Shown in pieces: positions 8,712 to 16,564 of a stretch of DNA of 61,336 nt. Positions within the stretch are counted from its first letter, which is position 1. Every line of letters begins with the position of its first letter. Origin of the DNA: Phycisphaerales bacterium (GTDB lineage: Bacteria; Planctomycetota; Phycisphaerae; Phycisphaerales; SM1A02); assembly GCA_030748805.1 (NCBI GenBank), contig JASMLG010000059.1, forward strand, positions 1 to 61,336, given 5' to 3'. The position numbers were made by a program, and so were the translations under genes. The notes below the pieces were generated by a model. It ran no database searches. It saw only the letters and a list, made by a program, of their open reading frames with translations, and had not been told where the DNA came from.

Positions 8712-10055
8712 ATGAAAATCAATAACTCGATAAAAACACTCTTTTCCGTTATTACTGTAACGGTTGTCACAGTGTTCATAACATCCAACGCATCTTCTCA
8801 GATGGAGTTCATGGCAGAAGCCATGCGACCAGAGTACATGTCGAGAGACCTAGTTGTGTTCTCAGAACTTCTTAATCTAGATGATACTCAAGAGGCCATG
8901 GTGGAGGCAATATTTGGTTCATACGAGTTTGAGTTTCAAAACGGTTGGGCTGAAACTCAAGAACGACTTAATAAAATTGCCCAAGAAATTCAAGAGAAAT
9001 CACCAACTGCTCCAAGAGAATCTCTTGAGCCTGTCTTAAGTACATTAGGTGACTGGCTAAACGAAAAACAAGCGTTAGATGCTGGTTTGCTTGAAAACGT
9101 AAAAGCTATTCTCGTGAACGACCAACAGCAACTTTGGCCAGGTTTTATTCAAAGACTTTACAGAGAAAAACACATACATCGAGGGCGTTTAAGCGGAGAG
9201 TCAGTTGACCTTTTTATGATTGTTCGAGATTCCAATTTGTCTTCTTCTGCTGAACGAGTTATCAATGATTACTTAACCGAGTATGCCGTTGCAATGGATT
9301 CTGCTATGCGGAACCGAGATGCAATTTTGAAGGGAAACCCAAAAAAGTTGTTTGACAGCATTCTATTAGGGAGTACTGAACGCGAACCCTCATTTACAGA
9401 AAACCTAATCAAAGCACGAATTGAAGTAAGAGACTTAAACGATCGCTATATAGAACTAATCGGTGGCGTATTAAGTGGTCAAGATAGCAAGGACTTTGTT
9501 AATAGAGCGCTCATGCGTGGGTATCCAAGAGTTTATAGAAGAACCCCAGCCCAAAGAATTTTTAGACAGGCCGCTGAAAACCAAAATTATGCTCCAGAAT
9601 TAATTGCACAAATATTACAACTCGAAGGAGCATACTTATCCGAATTGAATGAAATCAACACAATGTTGTTGGACTTAACAAGAAAACACGAACCAAAAGT
9701 TTCTCAAAATCGAGAACTTGCAAGCCAATTAAGAAAAAGTGGTAAAACTCCTCAAAAACTTGAAGACCCAACTCGGGACTTATACAAGAAGCGAGAGGAA
9801 CTTGGCAAACGATATATCGATTTACTAAGAGAACTACTAACTACTGAGCAGTTCCTTGAATTAGATGGTTCACGTCGGTGGGTACCCCGCTCTGACCTAC
9901 CAAACGTCATACCTGAAATACCGCCCGTTGGTCCTAGTGGAGGACTATCTCTTAGTGGCTCAACAGGGAAAGGCGAAGATAAGGGAGACCCTAGCCCAAA
10001 GGGTACAGCTAAGCCAGACCCATCAGGATTTGGGAACAGTAAGGGAGGATCTTAA
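8712..10055 (+). CDS. Exported protein of unknown function, leading the type II secretion cluster
   Basis: 447 residues from the ATG at 8712, preceded by the good ribosome site AGAAGGA; the frame is open 27 codons further up but without such a site. Residues 1-31 are a signal peptide ending near ASS-Q. The body (about 32-400) is almost wholly charged helix, with regular heptads suggesting coiled coil. The last 40 residues are a low-complexity Gly/Ser/Lys/Pro tail, similar in style to the tails of the GspJ-like protein and the GspD inserts downstream. It ends 28 bases before gspE, so it is probably transcribed with the secretion genes. No known family is recognised; a periplasmic accessory role in secretion is an inference from position only. 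Confidence 0.65.
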   Translation: MKINNSIKTLFSVITVTVVTVFITSNASSQMEFMAEAMRPEYMSRDLVVFSELLNLDDTQEAMVEAIFGSYEFEFQNGWAETQERLNKIAQEIQEKSPTAPRESLEPVLSTLGDWLNEKQALDAGLLENVKAILVNDQQQLWPGFIQRLYREKHIHRGRLSGESVDLFMIVRDSNLSSSAERVINDYLTEYAVAMDSAMRNRDAILKGNPKKLFDSILLGSTEREPSFTENLIKARIEVRDLNDRYIELIGGVLSGQDSKDFVNRALMRGYPRVYRRTPAQRIFRQAAENQNYAPELIAQILQLEGAYLSELNEINTMLLDLTRKHEPKVSQNRELASQLRKSGKTPQKLEDPTRDLYKKREELGKRYIDLLRELLTTEQFLELDGSRRWVPRSDLPNVIPEIPPVGPSGGLSLSGSTGKGEDKGDPSPKGTAKPDPSGFGNSKGGS

Positions 10056-10083
10056 CCAGCAAGCAACTGGACAGATTGCAATT

Positions 10084-11700
10084 ATGGATGACACAACTCA
10101 GATTTCAACCACTCAAGAACACTTGGATGTAGAGGCATCACAAAGTTCAAAACAACAATGCCTAAATATGGGGTTGCATTGGGTTGATGTAGATCCAGAA
10201 ATTGACCAAAAAATTATTGAATTGGTTGACGCAGAATTAGCTGTACGCCTGAGAATTCTACCAATCCAGATTGAAGGGGATCGTCTCACAATAGCGATGA
10301 TTCAACCCGATGACATAGAAGCAGCTGATGAAGTCGCAACTATCACTCGCTATCCAGTTACTAGATGTGGAATGGAGCAATCCCTATTCGCAGAATTAAT
10401 GCGAAAACATTATGGAACTACTGCTGCAAGAATGGCAGAGTCACTAGGCGGACAAACAAGCACATCTGATAATATTGACCACAACATCGAAGCCATTGAA
10501 GCAGACAACATTCTTGTAATGGCTGAACAGCCAACCCTGATAAACCTTGTCAACCTGCTACTCCTTGAAGCAATTCAACAGAGAGCAAGCGACGTTCACA
10601 TAGAGCCCTTTGAAACTGAATTAAAAGTTAAATATAGAATCGATGGCGTTCTAATCGAACAACCACAACCTCCAAAACACTTACAACCAGCTCTCATAGG
10701 AAGAATTAAAATCATGTCGTCTATGAACATAGCAGAACGTTATGTTCCCCAAGATGGTCACATTGCACTTCGCTTTGAAGGGCGCAAAGTTGATATTCGT
10801 GTATCTACAGTCCCAACCTTGTACGGCGAGTCAGTAGTTATGCGGATTTTAGACAAGAGCACCTTACCTTTAAATCTTTTATCACTTGGAATGACGCCTT
10901 CGATGCAAGATCAAGTTGATAATCTCATTGCCAAACCACATGGTCTCGTTCTTGTAACTGGACCAACAGGTTCTGGAAAAACAACGTCTTTATACGCAGC
11001 ATTAAATAAACTATACGATCCAAGAAAGAAAATCATAACGATTGAAGACCCCGTTGAATACGAACTAAATGGGATTAATCAGATTCCAGTAAATCCAAAA
11101 AGAGGTCTCACTTTTGCATCAGGTTTACGATCTATTTTAAGACAAGACCCAGATATCATTTTTGTTGGAGAAATTCGTGATAGCGAAACAGCAGACATTT
11201 CAATTCGTTCTGCATTAACAGGACACTTGATATTCTCAACCATCCATACAAATGATGCAATAAGTTCAATAGGACGACTTATTGATATGGGCGTAGAACC
11301 GTTTTTGGTTGCTTCTGTTCTTGAAGGCGCCCTTGCTCAACGTCTTGGCAGACGTATTTGTGAATCATGTAAGGAACAGATTCCTCTTTCAGACGACCTG
11401 TCACATCGTTTAACATCCAAAGAGTTACTGCTATTTAGTAAAGGCATGTGGATTGGCAAGGGTTGCGAAAAATGCAGTCAGTCGGGTTTTAGAGGCCGAG
11501 TGGGATTCTTCGAATTAGTCCTAATCAACTCTCAATTACGATCAGCAATTTCAAATAATGTTTCAGTCACTGAACTCTCAACTCTCCTTTCTGAATCCCA
11601 CGTTTATATGCGAGATGACGGGATTGCCAAAGCAGCAAGTGGCATAACAACTATTGGAGAAGTTCTACGTGCAACTCAAGATTTAGATCTTGAAAACTAA
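10084..11700 (+). CDS. gspE: Type II secretion ATPase GspE
   Basis: 538 residues from the ATG at 10084; the frame continues upstream but overlaps the preceding gene. The N-terminal domain (about 30-130) is of the MshEN/T2SSE_N type. The ATPase core has Walker A GPTGSGKT at 293-300, an Asp-rich region, IIFVGEIRDSETADI (Walker B) and the His box LTGHLIFSTIHTNDA. The four zinc-binding cysteines that mark GspE/PilB are present as CESC (426, 429) and CEKC (461, 464). This cytoplasmic hexamer drives pseudopilus assembly through GspF and GspL. No second PilT-like retraction ATPase is present, which favours secretion over a retractile pilus. Confidence 0.95.
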   Translation: MDDTTQISTTQEHLDVEASQSSKQQCLNMGLHWVDVDPEIDQKIIELVDAELAVRLRILPIQIEGDRLTIAMIQPDDIEAADEVATITRYPVTRCGMEQSLFAELMRKHYGTTAARMAESLGGQTSTSDNIDHNIEAIEADNILVMAEQPTLINLVNLLLLEAIQQRASDVHIEPFETELKVKYRIDGVLIEQPQPPKHLQPALIGRIKIMSSMNIAERYVPQDGHIALRFEGRKVDIRVSTVPTLYGESVVMRILDKSTLPLNLLSLGMTPSMQDQVDNLIAKPHGLVLVTGPTGSGKTTSLYAALNKLYDPRKKIITIEDPVEYELNGINQIPVNPKRGLTFASGLRSILRQDPDIIFVGEIRDSETADISIRSALTGHLIFSTIHTNDAISSIGRLIDMGVEPFLVASVLEGALAQRLGRRICESCKEQIPLSDDLSHRLTSKELLLFSKGMWIGKGCEKCSQSGFRGRVGFFELVLINSQLRSAISNNVSVTELSTLLSESHVYMRDDGIAKAASGITTIGEVLRATQDLDLEN

Positions 11701-11717
11701 AATATTTGGTTAATCTT

Positions 11718-12926
11718 ATGCCTGATTTTCATTTTCAAAGTATCACCACAAGCGGCGAGGTTCGAGAAGGGACTATCAGGGGTCGAGACCAAAAAGACGT
11801 TGTCCAACAACTTAGTAACCGAGGAGAGACTGCAACTGAAGTTAACAAAGTGAAAACTAAAAGCAAAGTGTCAGCGTTAACAGCACAAAGAAAACGGAGG
11901 ATTTCCAAAACAGAGATGGCAACGATGATTAGGGAACTTGCAACTGCTCAAGAAGCAGGACTACCGCTTATGCAAGCCCTTAGAACGATTCGAAAACAAG
12001 CAACCCCCGCTTCAGGAGAAGTTCTAGATCACTTTATCTCATTCGTAGAATCCGGAGACCCACTTTACAAAGCTGCTGCTGATTGGGGAGATCCGTTTGA
12101 TGATTTGATTGTAGGGATGCTACGCGCATCTGATGCTTCTGGTCAGATGAGTAAAATCCTGCACCAACTTGCTGATTTGATGGACCGTTCTCTTGAACTT
12201 AAGCGTGAATTACTTGGGGCAATTATATACCCCGCTATTATTGCTGGGCTTATAGCAGTTAGCGGAATCGTTCTCGTCACAGTACTTGTCCCACGTCTCA
12301 TCGAACCGCTTGCCGATCAAATTATTCTCCCTTGGCCAACATTAGTCGTAATGTCATTTGCTGACTTCATCATAAGTTGGTGGATTTGGATTATTGTTGC
12401 TATCGGAGTTTGTTTAGTCGCTTGGAGAAGTTGGATTTCTGCACCAGATAATCGATTCCGATTCGACAGATTCAAACTTCAAGTACCGCTTCTAGGTAAA
12501 TTGTTACGAGATGTCTCAGTCGCGAGATTTACAAGAACGCTTGGAACTCTCACTACTGCTGGGCTTCCCATCCTAGAAGGCCTAAAAATCACTAGGGACA
12601 CATTGGGAAACTCTGCTCTTGCTTCTGCTGTAGATGCGGTTCAGGATCAAGTAAGTAGTGGTAAACCAATCGCAGACCCGCTTGAACAATCTGGACTTTT
12701 TCCTCCTCTACTCGTACAGGTTGTTAACTTGGGAGAACGATCCGGTAAACTAGAGGAAATGCTACTTCACTCAGCAACTGCTTTTGATCGACAAGTAAAT
12801 GCGTCACTCAAACTTTTTACAAAGGCGTTACCACCAATATTATTAATCGTGATGGCTTCTATTGCGTGTTTTGTACTCACAGCCATCATGTTACCGCTAC
12901 TTGAATTGCAATCACTTATACAGTAA
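11718..12926 (+). CDS. gspF: Type II secretion inner-membrane platform protein GspF
   Basis: 402 residues from the ATG at 11718; an in-frame TTG at 11706 would add four residues. It contains two copies of the T2SSF domain, the first opening KTEMATMIRELATAQEAGLPL and the second RFTRTLGTLTTAGLPILEGL. A membrane hairpin sits around residues 165-240 and a C-terminal helix ends in ATAIMLPLLELQ. It starts 17 bases after gspE and is followed 18 bases later by the major pseudopilin gene. GspF is the polytopic membrane partner that GspE acts on. The N-terminal 60 residues (DFHFQSITTSGEVREGTI) are the usual F-type leader domain. Confidence 0.95.
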   Translation: MPDFHFQSITTSGEVREGTIRGRDQKDVVQQLSNRGETATEVNKVKTKSKVSALTAQRKRRISKTEMATMIRELATAQEAGLPLMQALRTIRKQATPASGEVLDHFISFVESGDPLYKAAADWGDPFDDLIVGMLRASDASGQMSKILHQLADLMDRSLELKRELLGAIIYPAIIAGLIAVSGIVLVTVLVPRLIEPLADQIILPWPTLVVMSFADFIISWWIWIIVAIGVCLVAWRSWISAPDNRFRFDRFKLQVPLLGKLLRDVSVARFTRTLGTLTTAGLPILEGLKITRDTLGNSALASAVDAVQDQVSSGKPIADPLEQSGLFPPLLVQVVNLGERSGKLEEMLLHSATAFDRQVNASLKLFTKALPPILLIVMASIACFVLTAIMLPLLELQSLIQ

Positions 12927-12944
12927 TACGTTATAGGAATCACT

Positions 12945-13382
12945 ATGTCAAATAACAGAAACAAACATCGTTCTAATTACCGTGCTTTCACTCTCATTGA
13001 GATTATTGTAGTTGTTATGATTATTGCCGTTTTAGCAACCCTCATTGCTCCACGTCTATTTCAAAGAGTAGGGTCTGCTAAACAGACAGCAGCCAAAGCT
13101 CAAGCCGCAACAATAGCAAAAACAGTAACTCTATATGTCCTAGATATGGGACTCACAATACCTTCAAACGATTTCGATTTAGATGTCCTTCGACTCAATG
13201 CTGATGATGGCGGTGGTCCACAGGGTCCATATCTAGAACGTGATCGTGATCTTATTGATCCATGGGGCAACCCTTTTGAAATTATTATTCCAGGTGAAGT
13301 AAATTCAAGTTTCGACATCATCAGTTACGGAGAAGATGGTGAACCAGGTGGGGATGGAAGTAGCGAGGACATAACACATTAA
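12945..13382 (+). CDS. gspG: Major pseudopilin GspG
   Basis: 145 residues. The prepilin signature is AFTLIEIIVVVMIIAVLATLIAPRL: a short basic leader, cleavage before Phe, Glu at +5 and a hydrophobic helix. The residue before the cut is Ala, not the usual Gly. The C-terminal half carries the GspG hallmark DPWGNPFEIIIPG followed by FDIISYGEDGEPGGDG, the loop that binds calcium in GspG structures. This is the main subunit of the periplasmic pseudopilus. It is followed after 2 bases by a second pseudopilin. Confidence 0.93.
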   Translation: MSNNRNKHRSNYRAFTLIEIIVVVMIIAVLATLIAPRLFQRVGSAKQTAAKAQAATIAKTVTLYVLDMGLTIPSNDFDLDVLRLNADDGGGPQGPYLERDRDLIDPWGNPFEIIIPGEVNSSFDIISYGEDGEPGGDGSSEDITH

Positions 13383-13384
13383 CT

Positions 13385-13954
13385 ATGTTAGAACTATCCC
13401 GTACAAACCGAAAGGCATTTACCCTTATAGAAATGATTGTTGTAATCATCATTCTTGGCGTGATGGCTGCAATGGTTGTACCAAGGATGTCTGGAAACCG
13501 TGATAGAGAATTCAACTTAATAACTGATCAAGTTGCCGATGTTGTTCTTATGTTTGCACATCGTATATCTACAAGCAACCAACCCTCTGGTCTTAGATAC
13601 TTGCCAGAAACTCGACAATTAGAACTACTTTCAAAAGTTGAAGAAGATGGAGAACGATTTTGGAGGATCGATCCTCTCTCAAGCCCAATCAAATTCCCTG
13701 ACTGGATTACACAGGACTCTGTTTCGATTTATACAGATGGTGAATTTTCAGATACAACCCAGTGGCCCCTTACAACTACTCCTGGAGAAATGAGACCCCA
13801 TATTGAAGTAGTTATTGAATGGGAAGAAAGGTCCGCAATTATTTCCCTTGCACCACATGCTATCGGGCCAAACATTTGGCTTGATGGTCAAGGAAGTGAC
13901 CCTATCATGCCAATTGACCTTGATGCTGAGGGGAGAGGACGTGATGAATGGTGA
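13385..13954 (+). CDS. gspH: Minor pseudopilin, GspH-like
   Basis: 189 residues. The N-terminus KAFTLIEMIVVIIILGVMAAMVVPRM is a prepilin leader and helix with Glu at +5 and again Ala rather than Gly before the cut. The rest is beta-rich (RYLPETRQLELLSKVEEDGERFW), as in GspH/FimT proteins. Its place second among the pseudopilin genes, between gspG and the GspI-like gene, supports the H assignment, though overall similarity to textbook GspH is low. The last 7 bases overlap the next gene's ATG at 13948. Confidence 0.8.
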   Translation: MLELSRTNRKAFTLIEMIVVIIILGVMAAMVVPRMSGNRDREFNLITDQVADVVLMFAHRISTSNQPSGLRYLPETRQLELLSKVEEDGERFWRIDPLSSPIKFPDWITQDSVSIYTDGEFSDTTQWPLTTTPGEMRPHIEVVIEWEERSAIISLAPHAIGPNIWLDGQGSDPIMPIDLDAEGRGRDEW

Positions 13955-14409
13955 AGCATAGACATGGATTAGCACTTATAGATGTGATTATTGGTTCAGC
14001 AATGCTTGCCGTTGGTCTAGCTGTTGTAATCTCGATGAGCAGCAGATCACTAGCAAGACAAGCCAACGCTGAAAAGCAAATCACAGCAAGTTGGCTAGCA
14101 GATGAAATACTGTCTATGGTTATAGTTGTTGGTCCAGATGAGTATTCAAAAACATATCCTAAAGAAGGTCGTTTTGATCAACCTTTTGATGAGTTTAACT
14201 TTGAATTAGTAATTGAAGATGATTCACTTTATTATCCAGTAAATGCAATAGCAAAGATTTCTTGGGATGCAGTTGGTGGCAAACACTCGATTGAAATGGA
14301 AACAAAAATTGCACGAAGGCATGGCGATCCTGTTGAACGACTTCCTGCAGAACCAATCGACCGAGAACAACGATACTGGGAACTAATTGAGGAAAAGGAA
14401 TCGAAATGA
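13948..14409 (+). CDS. gspI: Minor pseudopilin, GspI-like
   Basis: 153 residues starting at ATG 13948 (a GTG at 13951 is the alternative). Leader VKHRHG is followed by LALIDVIIGSAMLAVGLAVVISM, a pseudopilin helix. The conserved Glu at +5 is replaced by Asp. The sequence LAVGLAV and the following SRSLARQANAEKQITASWLADEIL resemble GspI, where a helix with many small residues precedes an Ala/Asn-rich stretch. Gene order (G-H-I-J-K) gives most of the assignment. In type II systems I, J and K form the tip of the pseudopilus. It overlaps both neighbours by a few bases, so expression is coupled. Confidence 0.78.
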   Translation: MVKHRHGLALIDVIIGSAMLAVGLAVVISMSSRSLARQANAEKQITASWLADEILSMVIVVGPDEYSKTYPKEGRFDQPFDEFNFELVIEDDSLYYPVNAIAKISWDAVGGKHSIEMETKIARRHGDPVERLPAEPIDREQRYWELIEEKESK

Positions 14410-15272
14410 ATCGCCGCGGTTTTACACTTCTTGAGTTAATGGTTGCTGGAATCATGGCAACTATAGTACTTGGTGGAATCACAACGTCTCTCTCTCAACT
14501 TGGTTCTGCCAAGTCAATAAGTAGACAGCGGCTTGAGGCGTATTCTCGCTGCGATACTGCACTAAGAACCATTCGCAAGGACATTATTACTATACTAAGG
14601 CGTGGCGATTTGTTTAATACTCGTTTACGTATTGGTGATTTTTCTGGACGATTTCAAAATAATGACGTCGACAAAGATGAACTTCTTATCTTTAACGGAA
14701 ATTTGCGTGCAAACAAGGAGATTGATTTCAACGGTGAGGGATTAGAATACGAAACCCAATTTCGCGTGGAAGATAGTGAAGTAAGTAGTTCGCTATGGAA
14801 ACGGCGTGATGCTATTCTCGATGACAATCCGATTGGTGGTGGTATGGCTACACCAATTGCCGAGGGAGTTATTTCTCTACAATTTGAGGCGTATGACGGA
14901 CTCTCTTGGTTCAATCAATGGGACTCGGACGAATTAGGAATCCCTACTGCAATACGTGCAACAGTAGTTTCTACTGGAATGGCCTTTGCTGATGAAAAAC
15001 ATGCTCCTGTAGTAACTCTAAGGACTATCGTACCAATTGATCGAGTTAGATCTCCAAATGACCGCCTTATTTTAATCGCTGAAGAAAAAGATGCAGAAGA
15101 CGGATTTGGAATTACTGATGCACCTGAACTTGAATTGAACTTATCAGGAAGTGGTTCGGGTGGTGGCAATAGTGACATAGAAGGTTCAAGCGGCAAAGGT
15201 GGCAAAGAATCAAAACCAAATACAATCACAGACCCTGATGGAAATGTCCATCAGATACCACCCCCACCATGA
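14406..15272 (+). CDS. gspJ: Minor pseudopilin, GspJ-like, with a Gly/Ser-rich tail
   Basis: 288 residues. The leader MNRRG and the helix FTLLELMVAGIMATIVLGG form a textbook prepilin site with Gly at -1 and Glu at +5. The body after residue 40 (RCDTALRTIRKDIITILRRGD) and VISLQFEAYDGLSWFNQWDSD fit GspJ. Beyond about residue 238 there is a Gly/Ser/Lys low-complexity stretch (SGSGSGGG...SSGKGGKES) and then a Pro-rich end, an extension not usual in GspJ. The ATG overlaps the GspI-like stop by 4 bases. Confidence 0.82.
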   Translation: MNRRGFTLLELMVAGIMATIVLGGITTSLSQLGSAKSISRQRLEAYSRCDTALRTIRKDIITILRRGDLFNTRLRIGDFSGRFQNNDVDKDELLIFNGNLRANKEIDFNGEGLEYETQFRVEDSEVSSSLWKRRDAILDDNPIGGGMATPIAEGVISLQFEAYDGLSWFNQWDSDELGIPTAIRATVVSTGMAFADEKHAPVVTLRTIVPIDRVRSPNDRLILIAEEKDAEDGFGITDAPELELNLSGSGSGGGNSDIEGSSGKGGKESKPNTITDPDGNVHQIPPPP

Positions 15273-16564
15273 TGTATAAAGTTCACAATCGAGGTTCTGT
15301 TATAGTTATTGCTCTCTGGGCAATTGGTATTGCTGCAATTGTGACTTCATCAATTCAGGTCTTCGCGCATCGGCAATCTCTAATTGGAATTGAAGTTCAA
15401 GATCGAATTCAGGCAAGATGGGCAGCAAGAGCGGGTGTTGAATCATCCATTGCTGTCATGGCTCACCATACCGCAAAACCTATTCCAAGTGATGCTTTTG
15501 CCATTATTGATGAGCTTGACTATGTATCAACAGGTGAAGTTGGCAAGGCAACTTGGGACATAAGACACCATGTTAATGGTGAGGACTGGTCTGGTCCAAT
15601 GGACGAGCACAGCAAATACAACATTAACTCAGAGGGCAATTATCTACCGTTGATATTGGGCGAACTTTCTTTTGGTGTTATGGAAGCAATTATGGACTGG
15701 AAGGACGAAGATAACATTCCACGTCTTCTTGGTGTTGAACGAGATTATTACTTGAGTTTAGAAACATCTTATGAACCAAGAAACGGAGCCCTTCTTTCTA
15801 TTGCTGAACTTGAATTGATTGCTGGTGTCATGCCAGATGATGTTCGTGGAGAGGACTGGGATTTAGATTTCCGACTCGATGCAAATGAAAACGATGGAGG
15901 TGAAAGTTTGCCTTGGGATGAACCAGATGAATATCTTGATGGAGGCTGGGCTTCGATGATGACTGTTTCATCCGTTGACGGTGGGGCAACAGATAGCGGG
16001 GAACCAAGAATTAACCTCAAAAAAGTTTATCCTGAAACATTACAACTTCGCCTAGGAGTTGACCCCCTTCAAGCAGAAGCGCTTATAGAGTTAGCATCAA
16101 GTGACGATGCTAATCTATCAGATATACTTAGTCAATCACTCAGAACAATTTCTGGAAATGCAGAGGGCGTTACAAATTTGACAGATGATCAGAAGTGGGC
16201 AATTTTTGCTGAAACCTGTCTGTATGATTCACACGAATCACCAACGGGTCGCATGAATATTAATACCATCGCACCTGATCTACTCTACAAGTTATTCCCA
16301 AACCAATCACATTTGGTTGAAGATTTGCTTCACTTAAGAGAAAGTAATCGAGGTGGAATCAGAAACCCGATGGATTATTTTGAAATTTCAGGTATCCAAT
16401 CATCGATGGTTGCCGATTTATATGAGATGTTTGATACAAAAAGTAACGTTTACGCAATTTCATGTCTCGGAAAGGCAACTGGAAGTGGAGTTGAACAAGA
16501 AATAATAGTAATAGTAGATCGTTCAACCCTACCTGTGACGATATTGGAATACCGAGAACAATGA
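15269..16564 (+). CDS. gspK: Minor pseudopilin GspK
   Basis: 431 residues, beginning MMYKVHNRG followed by SVIVIALWAIGIAAIVTSSI. As in other GspK proteins the helix lacks Glu at +5. The large periplasmic domain shows the GspK pattern: YNINSEGNYLPLILGEL, MEAIMDWKDEDN, a segment near MNINTIAPDLLYKLFPNQ that resembles the helical insert of GspK, and NPMDYFEISGI. GspK caps the pseudopilus and is thought to contact substrate. The start codon overlaps the GspJ-like stop by 4 bases and the stop overlaps the next gene by 4 bases. Confidence 0.88.
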   Translation: MMYKVHNRGSVIVIALWAIGIAAIVTSSIQVFAHRQSLIGIEVQDRIQARWAARAGVESSIAVMAHHTAKPIPSDAFAIIDELDYVSTGEVGKATWDIRHHVNGEDWSGPMDEHSKYNINSEGNYLPLILGELSFGVMEAIMDWKDEDNIPRLLGVERDYYLSLETSYEPRNGALLSIAELELIAGVMPDDVRGEDWDLDFRLDANENDGGESLPWDEPDEYLDGGWASMMTVSSVDGGATDSGEPRINLKKVYPETLQLRLGVDPLQAEALIELASSDDANLSDILSQSLRTISGNAEGVTNLTDDQKWAIFAETCLYDSHESPTGRMNINTIAPDLLYKLFPNQSHLVEDLLHLRESNRGGIRNPMDYFEISGIQSSMVADLYEMFDTKSNVYAISCLGKATGSGVEQEIIVIVDRSTLPVTILEYREQ

